Origin: Alphaproteobacteria bacterium
Lineage (GTDB): Bacteria > Myxococcota_A > UBA796 > CAJQPC01
Direction: 5' to 3'
DNA length: 64,000 nt
Assembly: GCA_020632795.1 (NCBI GenBank)
Contig: JACKEV010000013.1
Coordinates: 248,001-312,000, forward strand
A program made the translations under genes and the position numbers. Each line of letters opens with the position of its first letter. Positions within the stretch are counted from its first letter, which is position 1. This document shows, piece after piece, positions 52,829-62,161 of the stretch. Below the pieces are notes generated by a model, which did no database searches, was not told where the DNA came from, and was given only the letters and a program-made list of their open reading frames with translations.

Positions 52829-54592
52829 ATGAGGTTCGCCCCGCTGTCCCTGGCCCCGCCGGACGCCCGCTACACGCCCCACCCGGCGGGCGGCGGGGTC
52901 CTGACCACCGCGCAGCCCCTCGCGCCGCACGCGGACCACCTGCTGATCCTGCTGGAGCGGTGGGCGGCCGAGGCCCCGGACCGCGTCTTCCTGGCCGAGC
53001 GGCCCGCCCCGGGGCAGCCGGGCTGGCGCACGGTGACCTTCGCCGAGGCGCACCGCCAGGCGCTTCGCCTCGCCGGGGGGCTGCGGGCCCTGGGGGCCAC
53101 CGCCGAGCGCCCGCTGATGATCCTCTCCGGCAACAGCCTGACCCAGGGGCTCCTGATCCTGGGGGCGATGGCCGTGGGGATCCCCGCCGCGCCCATCTCT
53201 CCGGCGTACTCGCTGCTGAGCCGGGACCACGCCAAGCTCAAGGACGTCGCCGCGCAGCTGACCCCGGGGGCGATCTACGTGGAGGACGGTGCGCCCTTCG
53301 CCCGGGCGCTGGCCGCGCTGGGGCTGGACGTGCCGGTGATCGCACGGCAGAACCCTCCGCCGGGCGCGCACACGCCCGAGGCGCTGCGCCAGGCCGAGCC
53401 GCTGCTGGCGGACCTCGGACCCGACACGATCGCCAAGATCCTGTTCACCTCCGGCTCGACCGGGCGCCCCAAGGGGGTGATCAACACCCAGCGCATGCTG
53501 TGCGCCAACCAGCAGGCCATCGCGCAGCTCTGGCCCTTCCTGGGCGAGCGGCCGCCGGTGCTGGTGGACTGGCTGCCCTGGAGCCACACCTTCGGCGGCA
53601 ACCACAACTTCAACATGATGCTGCACAACGGCGGCACCCTGTACATCGACGCCGGCAAGCCCGCCCCCGGCGCGTTCGCCGAGACCGTCCGCAACCTGGG
53701 CGAGGTGCCCTCGACCCTGCACTTCAACGTCCCGCGCGGCTACGGCCTGCTCCTCGACGCTTTGGAGCAGGACGCCGATCTGCGCCGGGTCTTCTTCCAG
53801 GACCTCGACGTCATCTTCTACGCGGGCGCGGCGCTGCCCCAGAACCTGTGGGCCCGGCTGGAGGCGCTGGCGATCCAGGCGCGGGGGCAGCGGATCCACA
53901 TGCTCTCGGCCTGGGGGTCCACCGAGACCGCGCCGATGGCCACGGCGGTCCATTTCCCCATCGAGCGCGCCGGGGTGATCGGCCTGCCGGCCCCCGGGAC
54001 CGAGATCCGCATGATCCCGGTGGACGATCGGCTGGAGCTGCGGGTGCGCGGGCCCAACGTCACCCCCGGCTACTGGCGGAGCCCCGCGCTGACCGCGCGG
54101 GCCTTCGACGGCGAGGGCTTCTTCAAGATGGGCGACGCCGCCCGCTTCGCGGACCCCGAGGACCCCTCAAAGGGCATCGTCTTCGCTGGTCGGACCGCCG
54201 AGAACTTCAAGCTCCAGAGCGGGACCTGGGTGCTGGTGAGCGCGCTTCGCCTGGACCTGATCGCGGCCTGCGCGCCCTGGATCCAGGACTGCGTGATCGC
54301 CGGGCACGACCGGAACGCCGTGGGGATCCTGATCTTCCCAAGCACAGATGCGATCGCCGATCCGGCCGCCGCCCGGGCGGGGCTGCGCGCGACCCTGGAG
54401 GCGTTCAACCGGGAGAACCCCATGAACAGCCGCCGGGTGGCCCGGGCCCTCCTCCTGGAGGAGCCACCGGACATCGACGCCGGGGAGATCACCGACAAGG
54501 GCTACCTCAACCAGCGCGCGATCCTCCAGCGGCGGGCGGCGCAGGTGGCGCGGCTCTACAGCGACGATGGGGCGGTCCTCGCGCTGGCCTGA
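52829..54592 (+). CDS. AMP-dependent acyl-CoA synthetase, feruloyl-CoA synthetase-like
   Basis: 587 aa from the ATG at 52829 (596 aa if started at 52802). P-loop FTSGSTGRPKGVINT, A5 region SAWGSTETAPMA, and the A7-A8 region FFKMGDAARFADPEDPSKGI. The combination GSTGRPKGVINTQRMLCANQ and the LPWSHTFGGNHNFNMML block is characteristic of feruloyl-CoA synthetases (Fcs). Expected to activate hydroxycinnamates with ATP and CoA. It begins a plus-strand block with a HSL-type esterase and a second ligase. No enoyl-CoA hydratase/aldolase (Ech) is adjacent. Confidence 0.85.
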   Translation: MRFAPLSLAPPDARYTPHPAGGGVLTTAQPLAPHADHLLILLERWAAEAPDRVFLAERPAPGQPGWRTVTFAEAHRQALRLAGGLRALGATAERPLMILSGNSLTQGLLILGAMAVGIPAAPISPAYSLLSRDHAKLKDVAAQLTPGAIYVEDGAPFARALAALGLDVPVIARQNPPPGAHTPEALRQAEPLLADLGPDTIAKILFTSGSTGRPKGVINTQRMLCANQQAIAQLWPFLGERPPVLVDWLPWSHTFGGNHNFNMMLHNGGTLYIDAGKPAPGAFAETVRNLGEVPSTLHFNVPRGYGLLLDALEQDADLRRVFFQDLDVIFYAGAALPQNLWARLEALAIQARGQRIHMLSAWGSTETAPMATAVHFPIERAGVIGLPAPGTEIRMIPVDDRLELRVRGPNVTPGYWRSPALTARAFDGEGFFKMGDAARFADPEDPSKGIVFAGRTAENFKLQSGTWVLVSALRLDLIAACAPWIQDCVIAGHDRNAVGILIFPSTDAIADPAAARAGLRATLEAFNRENPMNSRRVARALLLEEPPDIDAGEITDKGYLNQRAILQRRAAQVARLYSDDGAVLALA

Positions 54593-54654
54593 CGGCCTCT
54601 GGCGGGTCGCTGCCGGTGCTACGCTGATCGGGACCCTGACGTTGGCGACCTGCG

Positions 54655-55581
54655 GTGGACGACCTGAACCTCGACCCCATGCCCCCGGATCTGGTGGCCC
54701 CGCTGCGGTCGGCGCCCCCGCTCCGCCTGTCGCGTTGGGGGCTGCCCTTCATCCGCGCGATCTCGGCGCTCGCCCTGCGGCAGCGCATCCTGCCCGGCGT
54801 CTCGGTGCGAAACGCGCGCGAGGGGGCCGCTCGGGTGCGGGTGTACACCCCGGCCGCCCCGCCGGTCGGGGGTCTGCTGTGGATCCACGGCGGCGGGCTG
54901 GTCATCGGTCGCCCCGAGTGGACCGACGCGCGCTGCGCGAGGTTGGCCCGGGACCTCCGGGTGGTGGTGGCCGCGGCGCGCTACCGGCTGGCGCCACAGA
55001 ACCCCTTCCCGGCGGGGCTCGACGACGTACAGAGCGCGTGGGGCTGGCTGCTTCAGCACGCCGAGGGGCTGGGGATCGCGCCCGAGCGGCTGGCCGTCGG
55101 GGGCGAGAGCGCAGGCGGCGGCCTGGCCGCGGCGCTCGCCCAGCGGCTGCGGGACCAGGGGCGACCCCAGCCGGCCGCCCAGCTCCTCATCTACCCCATG
55201 CTGGATGACCGCACCGCGGCGCGGGCCGACATCCCGCCCGAGGCCCACGAGGTGTGGAACAACGCGAACAACCACTTCGGCTGGTCGTCCTACCTGGGTG
55301 CCGAGCCCGGGGGTGACGCAGCGCCGCCCTACGCGGTGCCGGCCCGCACGGCGGACCTCTCGGGCCTGCCGCCGGCCTGGATCGGCGTGGGCACCCGTGA
55401 CCTGTTCCTGGAGGAGGACCGCGCCTACGCCCACCGGCTGCGGGAGGCGGGGGTCGAGGTGGTGCTGCACGAGGTGCCGGGCGCCTGGCACGGCTTCCCG
55501 GCGGTCGCGCCGGAGGCGGAGACCACGCGGGCCTTCATCGCGGCCCAGGTGGCGTACCTGAGGGATCGGATCGGCGCGTGA
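54655..55581 (+). CDS. HSL-family alpha/beta esterase
   Basis: 308 aa from GTG. Oxyanion HGGGLVIG and nucleophile GESAGG identify the hormone-sensitive-lipase group; acid and His lie in GTRDLFLEEDRAYA and GAWHGFP. The family hydrolyses short acyl esters, including aryl esters. It lies between two acyl-CoA ligases, so it may release aromatic acids such as ferulate from esters; that role is inferred from position. Confidence 0.88.
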   Translation: MDDLNLDPMPPDLVAPLRSAPPLRLSRWGLPFIRAISALALRQRILPGVSVRNAREGAARVRVYTPAAPPVGGLLWIHGGGLVIGRPEWTDARCARLARDLRVVVAAARYRLAPQNPFPAGLDDVQSAWGWLLQHAEGLGIAPERLAVGGESAGGGLAAALAQRLRDQGRPQPAAQLLIYPMLDDRTAARADIPPEAHEVWNNANNHFGWSSYLGAEPGGDAAPPYAVPARTADLSGLPPAWIGVGTRDLFLEEDRAYAHRLREAGVEVVLHEVPGAWHGFPAVAPEAETTRAFIAAQVAYLRDRIGA

Positions 55582-55603
55582 TAGATCCGCTGCAGGAGGT
55601 TCC

Positions 55604-57121
55604 ATGTCCTTCGTGCAGCGCCTCGACGACCTCATCCAGCAGGGAGGCGGCGCTCGGACGGCGCTGATCACCCAGCAGGACGCCCGGTGGCGCTACACAG
55701 ACCTGCACCGGGCCGTGCAGCAGGCCGCCGCCGGCCTCCGGGCGCTGGGGGTGCGGCGGGGCGAGCGCGTGATGCTGGTCCTGGACAACACCCCCGCGTT
55801 CTATGCGGCGATGCTCGGCGCGATGCGCCTGGGCGCGGTGCCGATGCCGGTGAACTTCCTGTCCCGGGCCGAGGACTTCGGGTTCTTCCTGGACGACGCC
55901 TACGCGACCGCCGCGGTGGTCGACGCGGGCTTCCTGGGCAAGCTGGGGCCGGTGCTGTCCGCGCGGCCTGCGGTGCGGGCGGTCGTGGCCAACGGCGAGG
56001 CGCCAGCGGGCACCACGTCGCTGGACGCCTGGCTGGCGGGGCCCGCCGTGGACGTCCCCGCGGTCGACACCCACCCCGACGACCCCGCCTTCTGGCTGTA
56101 CAGCTCGGGCTCCACCGGTCGCCCCAAGGGCGTGGTCCACCGCCACGCCGCCATCGAGGCCAGCGTGACGCGCTACGCCAAGGGGGTGCTGGGCATCACC
56201 GCCGACGACGTCTTCTTCAGCACCACGCCCCTGTTCCACGCCTACGGGTTGGGCAACGGCCTGTGGTTCCCGCTCTCGGTGGGGGCCACGGTGGTGCTGT
56301 CCACCGGGCGGCCCACCCCGGAGGCCATCCTGGAGCGGGTCGCCAGCCACCGCCCGACCCTGTACTTCTCGGTCCCCGCGCTCTACGCCGCCCTGCTGAC
56401 GACGCCCGCCACCGGGGCGGTCGACTGGAGCGCCGTGCGCCACGGCGTCTCCGCCGCCGAGAGCCTGCCGGGCGAGGTCGCCCGCCGCTTCAAAGCGACC
56501 ACGGGCGTCGAGATCCTCGATGGCATCGGCTCCACGGAGATGCTGCACATCTACTGCTCCAACCGGCCGGGGGCCGTGGAGTGGGACAGCTCCGGGACGC
56601 CGGTGGACGGCTACGACTTGCAGCTCCGTGATCCGGACGGCCAGCCCGCCGCCCCGGGGGAGGCCGGGGAGCTGTGGGTGCGCGGCCCCAGCATGCTGGT
56701 CCAGTACTGGCACCGGGTCGACCGCTCCCGGGCGAAGATCCAGGGGGCGTGGTTCGCCACCGGGGACCGCTACCGGCGCAGCGCCTCGGGGGCCTACGCC
56801 TACGAGGGCCGGGTGGACGACATGATGAAGATCGGCGGGCTGTGGGTCTCGCCCATCGACATCGAGAGCCGGCTCATCGAGCACGACGCCGTCCACGAGG
56901 CCGCCGTCGTCGGCGTCAACGTCGCCCACCGCTCCCGCATCGCAGCCTGGGTCATCCTGGCGAAGGGGCACGACGCCAGCGACGCCCTGGTCGCCGAGCT
57001 GCAGGCCTGGTGCAAGGCGAAGCTGCTCCGCTACCAGTTCCCCCACGTCGTCCACTTCGTGGAGGACCTGCCCCGCACGGCCACCGGCAAGATCCAGCGG
57101 TTCAAGCTGCGCCAAGGGTGA
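55604..57121 (+). CDS. Benzoate-CoA ligase-like enzyme
   Basis: 505 aa. P-loop YSSGSTGRPKGVVHRH, DGIGSTEMLHIY (A5), TGDRYRRSASGAYAYEGRVDD (A7-A8) and the catalytic Lys in PRTATGKIQRFKL (A10). The GSTEMLHIY motif is the signature of benzoate/hydroxybenzoate-CoA ligases, which activate aromatic acids. AGGAGG lies 6 nt before the ATG. Together with the Fcs-like enzyme it suggests that this strain processes more than one aromatic acid. Confidence 0.88.
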   Translation: MSFVQRLDDLIQQGGGARTALITQQDARWRYTDLHRAVQQAAAGLRALGVRRGERVMLVLDNTPAFYAAMLGAMRLGAVPMPVNFLSRAEDFGFFLDDAYATAAVVDAGFLGKLGPVLSARPAVRAVVANGEAPAGTTSLDAWLAGPAVDVPAVDTHPDDPAFWLYSSGSTGRPKGVVHRHAAIEASVTRYAKGVLGITADDVFFSTTPLFHAYGLGNGLWFPLSVGATVVLSTGRPTPEAILERVASHRPTLYFSVPALYAALLTTPATGAVDWSAVRHGVSAAESLPGEVARRFKATTGVEILDGIGSTEMLHIYCSNRPGAVEWDSSGTPVDGYDLQLRDPDGQPAAPGEAGELWVRGPSMLVQYWHRVDRSRAKIQGAWFATGDRYRRSASGAYAYEGRVDDMMKIGGLWVSPIDIESRLIEHDAVHEAAVVGVNVAHRSRIAAWVILAKGHDASDALVAELQAWCKAKLLRYQFPHVVHFVEDLPRTATGKIQRFKLRQG

Positions 57122-57124
57122 GGG

Positions 57125-57916
57125 CTACCCGACCTCGGCCAGGAAGCCAAGGACCACCCGGTTGAAGGCCTCGGGGTTGTCCATGTTGCTGTTGTGGCCC
57201 GCGTCGGGGATGACCGCCAGGGGGTGGCCCTCGGCCTCGGCCCAGCGCCGGCTGTAGTCGATGACCTTGCCGGTGCCGTCCTGGTCGCCGTAGACGATGC
57301 GCACGGGGCAGGGCCAGGTGAAGCGCCGCGCGCTGTACGCGATGAGCCCCTCGTACACCGCCGCCATGATGACGACGATCTCGTCCTTGGAGAGCTGCTG
57401 GAGCGCGCCGGTGGCGTAGGCGACGCCCTCCGGGGTGACCGCGACGCCCCGCGCGACGGTGCGCACCAGCGCGTCGTAGGGCATCGACCGCAGGATCCCA
57501 GGGGTGATGCCGAGCATCCAGCGGTCGAAGCGCGAGTAGTACGCGCTGTCGAAGGGGGAGCTGTCCACCGCCACCAGCGAGCGCAGCCGCGCGGGGTGGT
57601 CCTGGGCCAGCACCTGGGCGACGTAGCCGCCCATGGACTGGCCGACGAGGTGGGCGGCGTCGACGCCCAGCCGATCGAGGACGCGGACCACCTCCTCGGC
57701 CGCGTGCTCCAGCGAGAAGTCCGCATACGGCCGGGACAGGCCGTGCGCCGGCAGGTCGAGGGCGATCACCTGAAAGCCCTGGGCGAAGGGCTCGATCTGG
57801 TGCTGCCACAGCCCGTGGTCCATCGTGGCCCCGTGCAGGAGCACGACGGCCTCGCCTTCACCCTGTGTCCAGTAGTGGGTGACGCCCTGGGGGGAGGTGA
57901 CGAGGTCGTGGGTCAT
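57125..57916 (-). CDS. Alpha/beta hydrolase
   Basis: 263 aa from the ATG at 57916 (MTHDLVTSPQGVTHYW); the frame continues to 57976 but the extension is less likely. Nucleophile GQSMGG, oxyanion LLHGATMDH, acid in YGDQDGTG and His in AGHNSN complete the triad. Typical of meta-cleavage-product hydrolases or enol-lactonases in aromatic degradation. Convergent with the benzoate-CoA ligase gene; divergent from a methyltransferase across an AT-rich promoter. Confidence 0.88.
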   Translation of the reverse strand: MTHDLVTSPQGVTHYWTQGEGEAVVLLHGATMDHGLWQHQIEPFAQGFQVIALDLPAHGLSRPYADFSLEHAAEEVVRVLDRLGVDAAHLVGQSMGGYVAQVLAQDHPARLRSLVAVDSSPFDSAYYSRFDRWMLGITPGILRSMPYDALVRTVARGVAVTPEGVAYATGALQQLSKDEIVVIMAAVYEGLIAYSARRFTWPCPVRIVYGDQDGTGKVIDYSRRWAEAEGHPLAVIPDAGHNSNMDNPEAFNRVVLGFLAEVG

Positions 57917-58015
57917 GGGATCTCCCGCGCGCAGGGAATCTTCGCACAGGGCTTGATCATTTGAAGAAAACATCATATGAAAAATTAATCATGCAAATCC
58001 AGCTTGGAGGATCCC

Positions 58016-58699
58016 GTGAAGCTCCCGGACGTCGAGAAGAACTACAACCGCCTGTCCAGCCGCTACGACTTCTGGAGCCGCTGGCTGGTCGACCCCCTCA
58101 CCGACCTGCCGGCGCTCCGGGCGCGCACCGTGGAGCGCCTGGCGTTGCGCCCCGGCGACAGCGTCCTGGACATCGGCTGCGGCACCGGCCTGAACCTGCC
58201 CCTGCTGGCCCCGGCGGTCGGGCCACAGGGCCGGGTGGTGGCGCTGGACTATTCCCCGGGCATGCTCGCCCAGGCCCGCGCTCGGGTAGAGGCGGCGGGG
58301 TGGGCCCAGGTCGCGCTGGTGCAGGGGGACGCGGCGAAGCTGGAGGGCGTGGGCGGGCCCTTCGACGGGGTGATGAGCACCTGGGCCCTGGGCATCGTGG
58401 ACGATCTCCCCAGCGCGCTGCAGCGCGCCGTCGAGGTGCTCAAGCCAGGCGGGCGGCTGGCCGTGCTGGACCTGCATCAGGTCCGCCCGGAGCGGGGCGT
58501 CCTGCGGGTGCTGGACCCGGCGGTGCGGCTGCTCCTGCGGGCCACCGGCGTCGACACCCGGGAGGACATCGACCCGGAGCGCCTCGCCCGCCGGTGGGCG
58601 GAGGGGCGGGGGTTCCTGCGGGGCGCGCTCGTCGACGTGGAGGAGGAGATCAACGTCAGCGGCAGCGGCTTCCTTTTGTCGGGGCGGAAGCCGGCGTGA
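58016..58699 (+). CDS. Class I SAM-dependent methyltransferase (UbiE-like)
   Basis: 227 aa from the GTG at 58016 (GGAGG 6 nt upstream); the frame extends to 58004. SAM motif VLDIGCGTGLNLPLL, the second acidic position in ALDYSPGML, and LKPGGRLAVLDLHQ are typical of ubiquinone/menaquinone-type methyltransferases. Substrate unknown. It has an AT-rich, bidirectional promoter shared with the hydrolase and is convergent with the M49-like peptidase gene (3-bp gap). Confidence 0.88.
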   Translation: MKLPDVEKNYNRLSSRYDFWSRWLVDPLTDLPALRARTVERLALRPGDSVLDIGCGTGLNLPLLAPAVGPQGRVVALDYSPGMLAQARARVEAAGWAQVALVQGDAAKLEGVGGPFDGVMSTWALGIVDDLPSALQRAVEVLKPGGRLAVLDLHQVRPERGVLRVLDPAVRLLLRATGVDTREDIDPERLARRWAEGRGFLRGALVDVEEEINVSGSGFLLSGRKPA

Positions 58700-58702
58700 C
58701 CC

Positions 58703-60418
58703 TCAGAGCCCCTCGACCACGTAGTGGTAGCTTGGGCGGGCCTCCCGGGCGAAGCGCTCGGTGACGGCCTCGTGGACCTTGGCGTGGGCGCCGCTGCCCA
58801 CATAGGCGTCGCGCAGCGCGGTCGCGGCCGCCACGTCCATCGCGCCCTTGGCGGCCAGCACCTCGGCCATCAGCGCGTTGATGGCCTCGCCCGCCCCGGG
58901 CTCGAGGGCCAGGCAGCCCTGGTCCTGGCCGTTCGCGGCCAGCTCGTCCCGCCAGGTCGCCCCGCTGTGGTCCAAGAGCCAGCCCACCTGGATCGCGGCG
59001 AGCTGGGCGTAGGGGTCCCCGCCGCCGTCCGCGCCCCCGACGCCCTCGGCCAGCTTGCCCAGGGCCCAGCCGATGTCGGCGGCGCGCATGGCGGCCACCG
59101 TCGGGGGATCGAGCAGCCCGCGCTCGCCCAGCCAGCCGGTGTAGTAGAGCGAGGCGGTCTGGGCCTTCAGCTCCTCCATCAGGGAGGAGAGGGGGCCGCC
59201 GAAGCGCTCCTCGTCGCTCTGGCCCTCCACCCGGTGCCCGCTGCTCGGGCCGAGGTTGTGGGCGGCCTCGTGCAGCACGGTGGTGCCCAGGAACGGCCCC
59301 GGGTCTGGAGTCCAGGTGTCCATGGTGTCGGCGCAGAACACCGAGGAGAGCACCCGGGCTCGGACCTCCAGCGTGGCGGGGTCGGTGGTCATGTTGCTCA
59401 TGGCCACGGTGCGCCCGCCCGCCTCGGCCACCGGGCCCCAGTTGGGCAGGCTCTGGCCCACGGTGGCGCCCGTGGGGTTGCGGGCGTCCCCGGCGTTGCG
59501 GACGATGCGGATGAACTCGGGCAGGTCGAAGTGGACCTCGCGGGCGGTGTACAGCGGCCCGGCCAGCTCGGCGAAGCGCTCCTCCATGTCCTGCTTGACG
59601 GGCTCCAGGCGGCGCTGCCACGCCTGTCCACCGGGGTCGACCAGCGCGAGGGTCAGGGCGAAGCCGGCGTGGCGGTCGCAGGGGTCGAAGTAGGTCTCGT
59701 CGGGGCCCACCCGCAGGTACCAGCGGGCGTTGTGCTGGTCCATCGCGGCCCAGGCCGCGTCGGCCTCGAACCAGGTGTCGTCCCCGAAGGCCTTCGCGGC
59801 GGCGCGGAGGTAGGTGGCCAGGGCCACCTCGGTGTCAGGCCCCAGGGCGTCGGCGGCCCGGGTGAGCGACGCGGCGACCGCCTGCATGGGCTCGGGCCAG
59901 CGCTGGCTGAAGGGCACGGCCACCAGGGCGCCGTCCTGCATCACCGCGGCGTGGAAGGGGTCCATGACCTCGGGGTGCTCGGCCGCCAGGCGCTCGCAGA
60001 AGCCGTCTTCCTGGAGGTCGTCGGGGTAGATGCCCGACACCCTGGGCGCCCCGCCGGGCACCGCCGAGCAGGCGGGCTCGTCGCGGGTCCCGGGCTGCTC
60101 GCACCAGGGACCGGCGTTGCGGTCGAACAGGGCGCGGCTCTCGTCGTCGACCAGCGCGCCCCGCCAGCGGTCCGCGCCCCGCTGCAGCTCGTAGAGCTGC
60201 TCGATGGTCTCGGCGGCGTCGAGCAGGTGGCGCAGCATCTCGCGCTCGGCCTCGGGCAGGTCCGAGGCGTCGGTGACGATGGCGGTAGCGCGCCCCTGGG
60301 CCAGCTCGCGGCGGACCGCGTCGAGGCGCGCGGCCTCGGCGTCGTCGGCGCCGGAGGGTTCGGGGGGGACGTCGGGGGCCGGGCAGCCGGCGAGCAGGGC
60401 GAGGAGGAGGGTGTGCAT
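58703..60418 (-). CDS. M49-like metallopeptidase lipoprotein
   Basis: 571 aa. Signal MHTLLLALLAGC with lipobox at 12. Its zinc-site sequence LHEAAHNLGPSSGHR contains HEXXH rather than the HEXXXH of dipeptidyl peptidase III, and EELKAQTASLYY matches the EExxAxxxALY second motif that supplies the Glu ligand in M49. The preceding LPNWGPVAEAGGRTVAMSN is also M49-like. Expected to be surface-anchored and to cleave peptides. A second zincin of similar size (HEIGHN) occurs at 42863-44617, without signal. Confidence 0.7.
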   Translation of the reverse strand: MHTLLLALLAGCPAPDVPPEPSGADDAEAARLDAVRRELAQGRATAIVTDASDLPEAEREMLRHLLDAAETIEQLYELQRGADRWRGALVDDESRALFDRNAGPWCEQPGTRDEPACSAVPGGAPRVSGIYPDDLQEDGFCERLAAEHPEVMDPFHAAVMQDGALVAVPFSQRWPEPMQAVAASLTRAADALGPDTEVALATYLRAAAKAFGDDTWFEADAAWAAMDQHNARWYLRVGPDETYFDPCDRHAGFALTLALVDPGGQAWQRRLEPVKQDMEERFAELAGPLYTAREVHFDLPEFIRIVRNAGDARNPTGATVGQSLPNWGPVAEAGGRTVAMSNMTTDPATLEVRARVLSSVFCADTMDTWTPDPGPFLGTTVLHEAAHNLGPSSGHRVEGQSDEERFGGPLSSLMEELKAQTASLYYTGWLGERGLLDPPTVAAMRAADIGWALGKLAEGVGGADGGGDPYAQLAAIQVGWLLDHSGATWRDELAANGQDQGCLALEPGAGEAINALMAEVLAAKGAMDVAAATALRDAYVGSGAHAKVHEAVTERFAREARPSYHYVVEGL

Positions 60419-60470
60419 GGCGGGGAGCATACCTGCAGCGCAGCGGAGGGCTCGGGTGCCCGGCGCCCGC

Positions 60471-61067
60471 TCAGCCTGCCATGCAGCGCCTGAAGGCCTC
60501 CCTCGCCAGATCCGGCGAGGGGAGCGCCGGATCAGATGTGTCTCCAAGGAAGCCCTTGACGAGCTGATTCAGTGCCTTGGGCTTCCATGGCTTCGGCGCG
60601 TCCTCAACGACGGCGCCAGGAGCGAGGAAGCCCGGGTGACGCGCGATGAAGAGGCTGGACGCGGCGCTCTTGGCCTTCTTGTCCTCTGGGATGATCCGGC
60701 CCTTGCAGAAGAAGACGGCCCAGGTGTCGATGGACCAGGTCGGAATGAGAAGCGCCAAGGGGTCGCGCTCGCCCAGGAGACCCATCCCGCAGGATCTCAG
60801 CGCCTGGTTGCACATCGTCCGGCGAACGGCTGCCCCCTTGTTGTCCCCGTCAATGGCGACGAGGAGCCCCAGTGAAGGGTCCGACATGGCCCGTAGCTCA
60901 GAGAGGCGTATCGGGAGCTGGCGTATCACCCAATCACCGGCGTCCCCATCTCCGTCCGGCGCGATGTGTTGGGAGACGATCTTCCAGGACTGTACCTTGG
61001 ACAGGCTCCTCAAGAACCCCTCGTGGGCCAGGTCCTCTCCGAGGATGACGACGCGCTCCCAGCTCAC
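60471..61067 (-). CDS. TOPRIM-like putative nuclease, partner of ATPase
   Basis: 198 aa from the GTG at 61067, which overlaps the stop of the ATPase gene (GTGA). The N-terminus VVILGEDLAHEGFLRSL carries the acidic Glu (E11) and LLVAIDGDN the DxD pair (D73, D75) of a TOPRIM/DUF4276-like metal site. IPTWSIDTWAVFF resembles the IPxxxIETW segment of small ATPase-partner proteins. No signal peptide. ATPase/TOPRIM pairs are the core of Gabija, PARIS and OLD-type anti-phage systems. Function inferred from domain pairing. Lower GC than neighbours. Confidence 0.65.
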   Translation of the reverse strand: MSWERVVILGEDLAHEGFLRSLSKVQSWKIVSQHIAPDGDGDAGDWVIRQLPIRLSELRAMSDPSLGLLVAIDGDNKGAAVRRTMCNQALRSCGMGLLGERDPLALLIPTWSIDTWAVFFCKGRIIPEDKKAKSAASSLFIARHPGFLAPGAVVEDAPKPWKPKALNQLVKGFLGDTSDPALPSPDLAREAFRRCMAG

Positions 61068-62161
61068 CCCCTCGCCCTCATCAGGAGGTAACGGGAGGCC
61101 GCCAGGCCTTCGGCGCGGGGAACCCTGAACGGCTCGGCGACGACGCCGGACGGCAGGGCGCGCAGCTCCCACGCACTCTCTGGCGCCATGAGATCGATGA
61201 CATGAGGATGGTGGCTGGCCACGATGACCTGGAAGCCTGCGTGCTGCGATCGCTCTCGGAGCGCCATGAACAGAGGGAGGATCTCCTCAGGGGTGACGTG
61301 CGCGTCCGGTTCGTCGAGCAGCAGCAGGCTGCAGAGGCCCTTGGCGAGGACCAGCACCGCGTGGAGCACGATCAAGCAGCGCTGACCATCGGAGAGCCTG
61401 TCAAAGTCCACGTCGTGGTCGCCCGCGAACCGCGCGACCAGCACCCACTCTCGCCCCGAGCGGACGAAGCGCAGGCGCTCCAGCCCATCGATGGCACCAT
61501 TCAGGGACTGGATGATCCGGTGAAAGGTCCGCTTCTGGTTTCGGAAGTTGAGCAGCCACGCCGCGAAGTTCTCCCCGGAGACCGCGAGCGCGTCGTCTGG
61601 CTCGGGCGCCGAGCCCATCATCCGACGAGGCTCAAGGCGGAGCATCCAGATGTCGCCAGCCCATCGCTTCAGCCCGAAGACCAAGGAGTCTTCGGGGAAG
61701 GTCAAGGTCGCGAGAGGGGAACGGTCGCGGACGAGACCCAAGGGCTTCGGCAGATCGGCGCTGGTGAACTGTCCATCCTGAAAGTGCGTCACAGGCTGAC
61801 CGTCGCCGTCGGTGACGGTCTCCTCCTGGATGAGCCAATCCGGCCCCACCGGGCCAAGGGAGACGTCCACGACGCCCTCGGCGGGTTGAAGCTGAAGCCG
61901 ATAGCTCAAGGTCCGGCTGCCAGAGGCCAGCGTGATGATGAGCGCGCCCGTGCCCTGTGCGAGCTGGTAGTCCGGCAGGGCGTCCTCGACCCCATGACCC
62001 TCGCTCAAGACAGCACCCAGCGTGAACAGGAGGTCCATCAGCGTGCTCTTCCCCGTCCCGTTCCGTCCCAGCAGGAGCGTGGACATGGCGGGTCTCAGCT
62101 CCAAGGCGCTGAAGCAGGCGAGGTTCTCGACGCGGACGCTGGTGAGGACGAACTCAGTCAT
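61064..62161 (-). CDS. ABC/SMC-type AAA ATPase (AAA15/OLD-like)
   Basis: 365 aa. Walker A GRNGTGKST (32-40), signature LSDGQRC (256-262), Walker B LLLLDEPD (279-286) and H-loop SHHPHVID (316-323). There is no long coiled coil; the insert between Walker A and signature is about 215 residues. This is the AAA15/OLD/PtuA-type ATPase organisation that recognises invading DNA and activates a nuclease partner. The next gene encodes a TOPRIM-like protein, translationally coupled. Confidence 0.88.
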   Translation of the reverse strand: MTEFVLTSVRVENLACFSALELRPAMSTLLLGRNGTGKSTLMDLLFTLGAVLSEGHGVEDALPDYQLAQGTGALIITLASGSRTLSYRLQLQPAEGVVDVSLGPVGPDWLIQEETVTDGDGQPVTHFQDGQFTSADLPKPLGLVRDRSPLATLTFPEDSLVFGLKRWAGDIWMLRLEPRRMMGSAPEPDDALAVSGENFAAWLLNFRNQKRTFHRIIQSLNGAIDGLERLRFVRSGREWVLVARFAGDHDVDFDRLSDGQRCLIVLHAVLVLAKGLCSLLLLDEPDAHVTPEEILPLFMALRERSQHAGFQVIVASHHPHVIDLMAPESAWELRALPSGVVAEPFRVPRAEGLAASRYLLMRARG

